Shown here in pieces: positions 5,547 through 9,280 of a DNA stretch of 9,280 bases. The stretch is taken from contig CAJPST010000091.1 in NCBI GenBank assembly GCA_905373425.1, forward strand, positions 1 to 9,280. Direction: 5' to 3'. The position numbers were made by a program, and so were the translations under genes. Source of the stretch: an uncultured Mesocricetibacter sp. (GTDB taxonomy: Bacteria > Pseudomonadota > Gammaproteobacteria > Enterobacterales > Pasteurellaceae). The notes under the pieces are model-generated. The model was not told the origin of the DNA. It saw only the letters and a list, made by a program, of their open reading frames with translations, and made no database searches. Every line of letters begins with the position of its first letter. The stretch's first letter is position 1.

Positions 5547-5861
5547 TTAGTTTTCTTGCTGTTCAGGTTTAGTGCTGTCTTTATTGAGTTTCGCCAAACC
5601 GTGATCACAGCTTTTAATTTGTGTTGCTAATTCCATTTCCAAAATTTGTTTTTTGCTTTGGTTTAGTTTGTTTTTAATTTTACTAACTTGAGTATGTGTT
5701 CCCGGCTGTTTTTCCGCTTCGGCTATCAATTTTTCAGTTGCGCTAAATAGCTGCTGACATTGTTGTGGAATAGTTGTCACAGGCGTTTCTGCGGTGTTTG
5801 CAGCAAGGCTGAATGCCGAAGCCATTAAAAGCGCGGTCAATCTTAATCCAATTTTTTTCAC
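5547..5861 (-). CDS. Small secreted two-cysteine protein, DUF5339-like
   Basis: The 104-residue product has a signal peptide (MKK, hydrophobic core to about 19, likely cleavage between residues 20 and 24 at an Ala-rich site). The mature part is predicted helical and charged, with two cysteines (C35, C85) about 50 apart that could form a disulfide in the periplasm. The pattern CQQLF...LI.EAEK......Q....K...NQ.KKQ......A...SC..GL..L resembles the short DUF5339 proteins of Pasteurellaceae, whose function is unknown; I infer this from memory of the pattern. The start is GTG at 5859-5861, supported by AAGGAT (5869-5874 on the plus strand) 7 bases upstream. The tail is polar and ends in PEQQEN. It is transcribed toward ruvB and away from cydA, from its own promoter. 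Confidence 0.8.
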   Translation of the reverse strand: MKKIGLRLTALLMASAFSLAANTAETPVTTIPQQCQQLFSATEKLIAEAEKQPGTHTQVSKIKNKLNQSKKQILEMELATQIKSCDHGLAKLNKDSTKPEQQEN

Positions 5862-5890
5862 TTACTTAATCCTTACATTGGTAAATTTGA

Positions 5891-5896
5891 ATTATA
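5891..5896 (-). promoter_or_regulatory. -10 element of the minus-strand DUF5339-like gene
   Basis: Read on the minus strand this is a perfect TATAAT. Transcription would start near 5884, giving a leader of about 23 bases before the GTG start. No good -35 hexamer stands at 16-18 bp, which may mean an activator is needed; the GTAAR repeats at 5986-6010 would lie about 100-126 bases upstream of this start. Confidence 0.5.
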
Positions 5897-5985
5897 AAAA
5901 ATCATTGAAAAAACGAGCATTCAGTATGAAATTCTGAGAGAAAATTATCAAAATCCGAGCTTAATGTCCAGCCATTCGTTGATTT

Positions 5986-6010
5986 TTTACATTTTCTTAC
6001 ACTTTCTTAC
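5986..6010 (-). repeat. Three GTAAR half-sites at 10-bp period (CpxR- or ArcA-like)
   Basis: On the minus strand the sequence reads GTAAG, 5 bases, GTAAG, 5 bases, GTAAA. The CpxR consensus known from E. coli is GTAAA-N5-GTAAA, so spacing fits exactly and one base differs in two of the half-sites. ArcA also binds direct repeats spaced about one helical turn. The repeats would be at about -44 to -68 from the cydA promoter start and about -102 to -126 from the leftward one, so either gene could be the target. Confidence 0.45.
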
Positions 6011-6019
6011 ATTTTAAAG

Positions 6020-6047
6020 TTGCAAAGATGTTAATAAAACCTATAAT
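6020..6047 (+). promoter_or_regulatory. Candidate sigma-70 promoter for the cyd operon
   Basis: TTGCAA (6020-6025, 4 of 6 of the -35 consensus) lies 16 bp before a perfect TATAAT (6042-6047). The start would be near 6054. A second perfect TATAAT at 6146-6151 could give a shorter leader but has no convincing -35. Confidence 0.55.
6029..6038 (+). promoter_or_regulatory. ArcA-like box in the cyd promoter spacer
   Basis: TGTTAATAAA matches 9 of 10 positions of the published ArcA-P consensus WGTTAATTAW. Weaker 8-of-10 matches are at 6212-6221 and 6253-6262. ArcA is known to control cydAB in E. coli, so a site is expected here. Its place between the -35 and -10 would suggest repression of this promoter rather than the classical activation. 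AT-rich sequence makes chance matches common. Confidence 0.4.
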
Positions 6048-6126
6048 TTGCGCTTGATCAAAATACTTAAATATAGCTTTGAGGGTAAGTTTTGATTTAA
6101 GTTCAAAAATCTAAACGGCGGAGTGT

Positions 6127-6170
6127 TTTTGCTATTTTTAATCCTTATAATTAGTAGTAGAATAGCAAAA
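6127..6170. repeat. 10-bp inverted repeat around a TATAAT
   Basis: TTTTGCTATT (6127-6136) and AATAGCAAAA (6161-6170) are perfect inverted copies separated by 24 bases that contain TATAAT (6146-6151). It may be a two-site operator flanking a promoter, or an mRNA hairpin in the long cyd leader. Confidence 0.45.
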
Positions 6171-6184
6171 GGTTGGAGCTTTTG

Positions 6185-6217
6185 ATGAAGTTTACCATTT
6201 TGACTAAAAACGGTTAA
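6185..6217 (+). CDS. Possible 10-residue leader peptide upstream of cydA
   Basis: ATG at 6185 opens a frame of ten codons (MKFTILTKNG) ending in TAA at 6215-6217. TTGGAG (6174-6178, with GGAG at 6175-6178) is a good ribosome site 6 bases before it. The stop falls in a 7-bp hairpin (6211-6217 with 6222-6228, one G-U pair) whose right arm overlaps the uptake sequence. I recognise no attenuator logic and no repeated codons, and an ORF this short can arise by chance. Confidence 0.25.
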   Translation: MKFTILTKNG

Positions 6218-6224
6218 TTTTTTG

Positions 6225-6233
6225 ACCGCACTT
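6225..6233 (-). repeat. DNA uptake sequence core in the cydA leader
   Basis: ACCGCACTT is a perfect reverse uptake core followed by TTGG. It is the only single, unpaired intergenic copy in the window. Confidence 0.9.
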
Positions 6234-6308
6234 TTGGTTGTAATTTGGTAATTGTTAAGAATTCGACTCAAACGTTAGCTTTGTTTTTTTGGGGCTTAAG
6301 TATAGGGG

Positions 6309-6325
6309 TGATTACCAAGTAATCA
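6309..6325. repeat. 17-bp palindrome TGATTAC-CAA-GTAATCA before cydA
   Basis: Two perfect 7-base arms surround CAA, 38 bases before the cydA ATG. It looks like a dimeric repressor operator. It resembles FNR half-sites (TGAT...ATCA), but the spacing is 9 rather than 4 bases between TGAT and ATCA, so it is not an FNR box. As RNA it would be a weak hairpin 24 bases before the Shine-Dalgarno. Confidence 0.45.
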
Positions 6326-6363
6326 TTATTGGGAGCTTGTAGCATTTACAAGGAGTTAATGAG

Positions 6364-7935
6364 ATGTTAGACGTTGTTGAACTCTCTCGATTGCAGTTTG
6401 CATTAACTGCGTTATATCACTTTTTGTTTGTGCCGTTAACATTGGGTTTATCCTTTGTATTAGTCATAATGGAAACCACTTATGTTGTGACGGGCAAGCA
6501 AGTTTATAAAGATATGACAAGATTCTGGGGTAAGTTATTTGCAATTAACTTTGCCCTAGGTGTGACTACCGGGATTACAATGGAATTCCAATTCGGTACT
6601 AACTGGTCATATTATTCTCACTATGTGGGTGATATTTTTGGTGCGCCGTTGGCTATTGAGGCGTTATTAGCATTTTTCCTCGAATCCACATTCTTCGGTT
6701 TATTCCTGTTTGGTTGGGATAGACTGTCAAAACGTCAGCATTTGTTGGCAACATATTGTGTAGCATTCGGTTCAAACCTATCTGCTATGTGGATTTTGGT
6801 GGCAAACGGTTGGATGCAATCTCCGATTGCTTCAGAATTTAACTTTGAAACCATGCGAATGGAAATGACCAACTTTATGGAGCTGTGGCTTAATCCGGTG
6901 GCCCAAAGTAAATTCTTACATACATTATCGGCAGGTTATGTATCCGGCGCAATGTTTGTATTGTCGATCAGCGCTTACTATATTTTGAAGGGACGTGATT
7001 TAGGTTTTGCTAAGCGCTCTTTTTCAGTTGCTTCCGTGTTCGGTTTGGTTTCGGTTATTTCCGTATTGATTATGGGTGACGAATCAGGTTATGAGATTGG
7101 TCAGGTTCAGCCATCAAAATTGGCTGCAATGGAAGGTGAATGGCATACACAACCAGCACCGGCCTCATGGAACATGTTTGTTATCCCGAATTCAGCCGAA
7201 CAGAAAAATGAATTCGCAATTCAAGTTCCTTATGCTGCTGGGATTATCGTAACCCGTTCATTCGACAAACAATTTGAAGGGTTAACAGATATTCTTGCGC
7301 GTAATGAACAACGTGTGCGTAATGGTGTGGCAGCTTATAGTTTGTTAGAGCAATTACGTGCGCAGAAAAAAGCGGGTCAAGTTAGTGAAGAAACCAAAGC
7401 TCAATTTAATGCAATACAGAAAGATTTGGGATTTGGTCTGTTGCTAAAACGCTATACCGATAAAGTTGTTGATGCGTCGGAAGAGCAAATTAAACAAGCA
7501 ACCAGAGATACCATTCCGAACGTAGGTCCGACATTTTGGTCGTTCCGTGCGATGATGGCGGCCGGCGGCTTGATTTTATTGTTAATGATTGGTGCATTTG
7601 CACAAAATCTACGTGGAAAAGTAAGCAGAAGCACGTTATTGTTACAAGGTTTATTATGGGGATTGCCATTGCCTTGGATTGCAATTGAAAGTGGTTGGTT
7701 CTTAGCGGAATATGGTCGTCAGCCATGGGCTATTTTTGAAGTATTACCGGTAGGTGTAGCCAACTCAGCATTAGGCAAGGGAGATCTTTGGTTCTCAATC
7801 GGCTTGCTTTGTACTCTTTACTCAGTATTCTTAGTGGCGGAAATGTACTTAATGTATAAATACGGTCGTTTGGGACCAAGTTCATTAAAAACCGGTCGCT
7901 ATTATTTTGAGCAATCATCTAAAGCAGGAGCTTAA
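6364..7935 (+). CDS. cydA: Cytochrome bd-I ubiquinol oxidase subunit I
   Basis: CydA carries haems b558, b595 and d and the quinol-oxidising Q loop of the inner-membrane bd oxidase, which reduces O2 to water with high affinity. The 523-residue protein aligns end to end with E. coli CydA (522). It keeps the haem ligands H19, H186 and M397 (E. coli M393), proton-path E99 and E107, the Q-loop residues K252 and E257, and GRQPW (450-454). The hydrophilic region about 250-385 is the long type of Q loop seen in E. coli. A strong AAGGAG (6350-6355) stands 8 bases before the ATG. It is the first gene of cydA-cydB-cydX-ybgE. The long leader with ArcA-like sites suggests oxygen control. Confidence 0.98.
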   Translation: MLDVVELSRLQFALTALYHFLFVPLTLGLSFVLVIMETTYVVTGKQVYKDMTRFWGKLFAINFALGVTTGITMEFQFGTNWSYYSHYVGDIFGAPLAIEALLAFFLESTFFGLFLFGWDRLSKRQHLLATYCVAFGSNLSAMWILVANGWMQSPIASEFNFETMRMEMTNFMELWLNPVAQSKFLHTLSAGYVSGAMFVLSISAYYILKGRDLGFAKRSFSVASVFGLVSVISVLIMGDESGYEIGQVQPSKLAAMEGEWHTQPAPASWNMFVIPNSAEQKNEFAIQVPYAAGIIVTRSFDKQFEGLTDILARNEQRVRNGVAAYSLLEQLRAQKKAGQVSEETKAQFNAIQKDLGFGLLLKRYTDKVVDASEEQIKQATRDTIPNVGPTFWSFRAMMAAGGLILLLMIGAFAQNLRGKVSRSTLLLQGLLWGLPLPWIAIESGWFLAEYGRQPWAIFEVLPVGVANSALGKGDLWFSIGLLCTLYSVFLVAEMYLMYKYGRLGPSSLKTGRYYFEQSSKAGA

Positions 7936-7937
7936 TT

Positions 7938-9074
7938 ATGCTAGATTATGAAATTCTACGTTTTATTTGGTGGGTGCTCATCGGTGTATTGTTAATCGGA
8001 TTTGCAGTAACTGATGGTTTTGATATGGGCGTATTAACTTTATTGCCGTTTGCCGGTAAAAAGGATATAGAAAAACGCATCATGATTAACTCCATAGCTC
8101 CACACTGGGATGGCAATCAGGTTTGGTTGTTAACGGCTGGAGGAGCAATGTTTGCAGCTTGGCCGACGGTATATGCCGCATCTTTCTCCGGTTTTTATAT
8201 TGCAATGATCTTGGTTCTTGCAGCATTATTCTTTCGCCCTGTAGGATTGGAATATCGCGCGAAGATTGATAATCCAACTTGGCGTAAGGCTTGGGACTGG
8301 GGTTTATTTGCCGGAGGAGCGGTGCCTTCATTGGTATTCGGTGTGGCATTCGGTAATCTTTTGCAGGGGGTGCCGTTTGAATTCAATGATTTTATGTCAG
8401 TTAAATACACCGGTAGTTTCTGGGGGCTATTGAACCCGTTTGCATTATTATGCGGGGTGCTCAGCCTATCTATGTTGACAACTCAAGGTTCTGCTTGGCT
8501 ACAAATGAAAACTACATCTGAGCTACGCGATCGTGCAAGAACCATTACACAGGTCGGTGCGATTGTAACATTGGCGACATTTGTATTAGCAGGAATTTGG
8601 TTAGTGTTTAAAGACGGTTATATTGTTACCAGTATGATCGATCGTAACGGACCGTCTTCTCCGCTGGGTAAACAAGTTGCCCTTGAAGCGGGAGCATGGT
8701 TTAACAATTATAAAGAAATGCCGATATTATGGGTTTTCCCTTTGTTGGCGGTGGGTTCCGCTTTATTGAATGTAGCGGCATCTAAAGCTAACCGAAACGG
8801 CTTTGCTTTCTTGTTTTCTTCATTAACTATGGCAGGCATTATTTTTACCGCGGGTATTGCAATGTTCCCGTTTGTTATGCCGTCGATTTCTCATCCTGAA
8901 ATGAGTTTGTTAATGTGGGATTCAACTTCGAGCAAACTAACGTTGACTTTAATGTTATTCTTAGCGGTAATTTTTGTAGTGTTGATCTTAGCTTACACGG
9001 TTTGGTCATATAGCAAGATGTTTGGAAGACTTGACAGTGAATTTATCGAAGAAAATAAAAACACGTTATACTAA
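7938..9074 (+). CDS. cydB: Cytochrome bd-I ubiquinol oxidase subunit II
   Basis: CydB is the haem-free partner of CydA, needed for assembly and for the proton/oxygen channel of the bd oxidase in the inner membrane. The product has 378 residues (E. coli 379) and about eight membrane helices. Conserved positions are TDGFDMG (25-31, D29), PHWDGNQVW (55-63, D58), LFFRPVGLEYR near residue 100, and the FPFVMPS segment in the C-terminal half. The ATG is 2 bases after the cydA stop, with AGGAG (7926-7930) inside the end of cydA, so the two are translationally coupled. No defect is seen. Confidence 0.98.
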   Translation: MLDYEILRFIWWVLIGVLLIGFAVTDGFDMGVLTLLPFAGKKDIEKRIMINSIAPHWDGNQVWLLTAGGAMFAAWPTVYAASFSGFYIAMILVLAALFFRPVGLEYRAKIDNPTWRKAWDWGLFAGGAVPSLVFGVAFGNLLQGVPFEFNDFMSVKYTGSFWGLLNPFALLCGVLSLSMLTTQGSAWLQMKTTSELRDRARTITQVGAIVTLATFVLAGIWLVFKDGYIVTSMIDRNGPSSPLGKQVALEAGAWFNNYKEMPILWVFPLLAVGSALLNVAASKANRNGFAFLFSSLTMAGIIFTAGIAMFPFVMPSISHPEMSLLMWDSTSSKLTLTLMLFLAVIFVVLILAYTVWSYSKMFGRLDSEFIEENKNTLY

Positions 9075-9098
9075 TCCATTAAGATCAGGAGATAAATT

Positions 9099-9197
9099 AT
9101 GTTTTATGTAGTTTGGGTATTAGGTGTTTTGTTAGCCGTCATGCTAAGCGTTGTCATCACGGTTAGCATTGAAAAGACAGATAAATTTGACGAGTAA
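9099..9197 (+). CDS. cydX: Cytochrome bd-I small subunit CydX
   Basis: This 32-codon gene begins 24 bases after cydB with AGGAG (9087-9091) 7 bases before the ATG. The peptide starts MFYVVWVLGVLLAV, like E. coli CydX (MWYFAWILGTLLAC), continues as one transmembrane helix and has a conserved Glu (E25 of SIEKTD) just after it, then an acidic end. CydX binds CydA and is required for haem stability and full activity of the bd oxidase. It is shorter than the 37-residue E. coli protein because of a shorter tail. Position, ribosome site and sequence all agree. Such short genes are often left out of annotations. Confidence 0.93.
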   Translation: MFYVVWVLGVLLAVMLSVVITVSIEKTDKFDE

Positions 9198-9202
9198 GGT
9201 TA

Positions 9203-9280
9203 ATGATAAATTTACTTTATCAATTTGTTAATAAGGGCTCCTGGCGAGCCCTTTCATTCGTTATTGCAATTACGCTGACG
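9203..9280 (+). CDS. ybgE: Cyd operon protein YbgE, N-terminal part (cut by window end)
   Basis: An ATG 5 bases after the cydX stop opens a frame that runs to the window end (26 codons). It reads LLYQFVNKG, then WRALSFVIAITLT. E. coli YbgE starts with LYAVMDKRPLRALSFVMALLLA, so RALSFV and the following hydrophobic helix match. YbgE is a small inner-membrane protein of unknown function that follows cydX in enterobacteria. The ribosome site is TAAGG over the cydX stop, only 3 bases from the ATG, suggesting coupled translation. The rest of the gene lies outside the window. Confidence 0.82.
   Translation, partial: MINLLYQFVNKGSWRALSFVIAITLT
9233..9253 (+). other. Hairpin inside the start of ybgE
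   Basis: AAGGGCTC (9233-9240) pairs with GAGCCCTT (9246-9253) around a 5-base loop and is followed by TCATTCG. It is GC-rich and terminator-shaped, but it lacks a T run and lies in the ybgE reading frame. It may lower expression of ybgE relative to cydABX or be only a coding coincidence. Confidence 0.4.

Larger units (their letters stand above)
5862..6363. other. 502-base divergent regulatory region between the DUF5339-like gene and cydA
   Basis: No long reading frame on either strand looks real. It is more than 65% AT by eye and contains a perfect -10 facing left (5891-5896), three TTAC repeats at 10-bp period (5986-6010), a perfect -10 facing right (6042-6047), ArcA-like boxes, two inverted repeats (6127-6170, 6309-6325), a possible 10-codon leader peptide (6185-6217) and an uptake sequence (6225-6233). 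The cydA Shine-Dalgarno AAGGAG is at 6350-6355. If the right-facing promoter is used, the cyd mRNA has a leader of about 310 bases, unusually long for this operon. Confidence 0.7.

Noticed and set aside
6092..6107. TTGAT...TTCAA as an FNR box upstream of cydA
   Set aside because: The half-sites are 5 rather than 4 bases apart and the second has a mismatch; TTGATCAA at 6054-6061 has no spacer at all. No good FNR site was found.
6211..6236. Hairpin 6211-6228 as an intrinsic attenuator terminator
   Set aside because: Only 7 bp with a G-U pair and no uninterrupted T run afterwards; kept only as a possible leader fold.
6041..6271. 76-codon minus-strand reading frame in the cydA leader
   Set aside because: No ribosome site, low-complexity composition typical of AT-rich noncoding DNA, and it runs over promoter and repeat elements.
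1..9280. Mobile elements, CRISPR arrays, tRNA/rRNA genes, or a novel defence system
   Set aside because: No transposase, terminal repeats, spacer-repeat array or RNA gene seen; the genes are conserved housekeeping functions with uniform base composition.

Overview
The window is chromosomal DNA from a gamma-proteobacterium of the family Pasteurellaceae. It carries six perfect copies of the Haemophilus-type DNA uptake sequence core (AAGTGCGGT / ACCGCACTT), and its proteins are very close to enterobacterial RuvC, RuvA, RuvB, YebC, NudB, CydA, CydB and CydX while the DNA is AT-rich. The uptake-sequence type points to the Haemophilus / Aggregatibacter / Pasteurella side of the family rather than the Actinobacillus pleuropneumoniae side. 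The species cannot be fixed from the sequence alone.

Left part (1-3230). An Nramp-superfamily membrane transporter stands alone, between its own promoter and a terminator built from two inverted uptake sequences. A very good sigma-70 promoter follows directly. It would drive nudB (folate synthesis), yebC (translation/transcription factor) and a small lipoprotein gene, ending at a GC-rich terminator.

Middle part (3234-5861). The Holliday-junction genes ruvC, ruvA and ruvB follow. A long palindrome covering the ruvC stop codon contains a LexA-type operator whose arms match the one I recall from E. coli ruvAB. ruvAB therefore looks SOS-controlled while ruvC looks separate, as in enterobacteria. 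A bidirectional terminator separates ruvB from a convergent gene for a small secreted two-cysteine protein (DUF5339-like).

Right part (5862-9280). A 502-base divergent intergenic region holds promoters for both sides, three 10-bp-spaced TTAC repeats, ArcA-like sites, two inverted repeats, an uptake sequence and a possible 10-codon leader peptide. It leads into the cytochrome bd oxidase operon cydA-cydB-cydX-ybgE. The 32-codon cydX is easily missed, and ybgE is cut by the window end.

Most of the window is conserved housekeeping DNA. I found no mobile element, CRISPR array, tRNA or rRNA, and no clear new defence or biosynthetic system. The points most worth following are the Nramp paralogue without the classical metal-binding motifs, the LexA operator/terminator overlap, and the long structured cydA leader.
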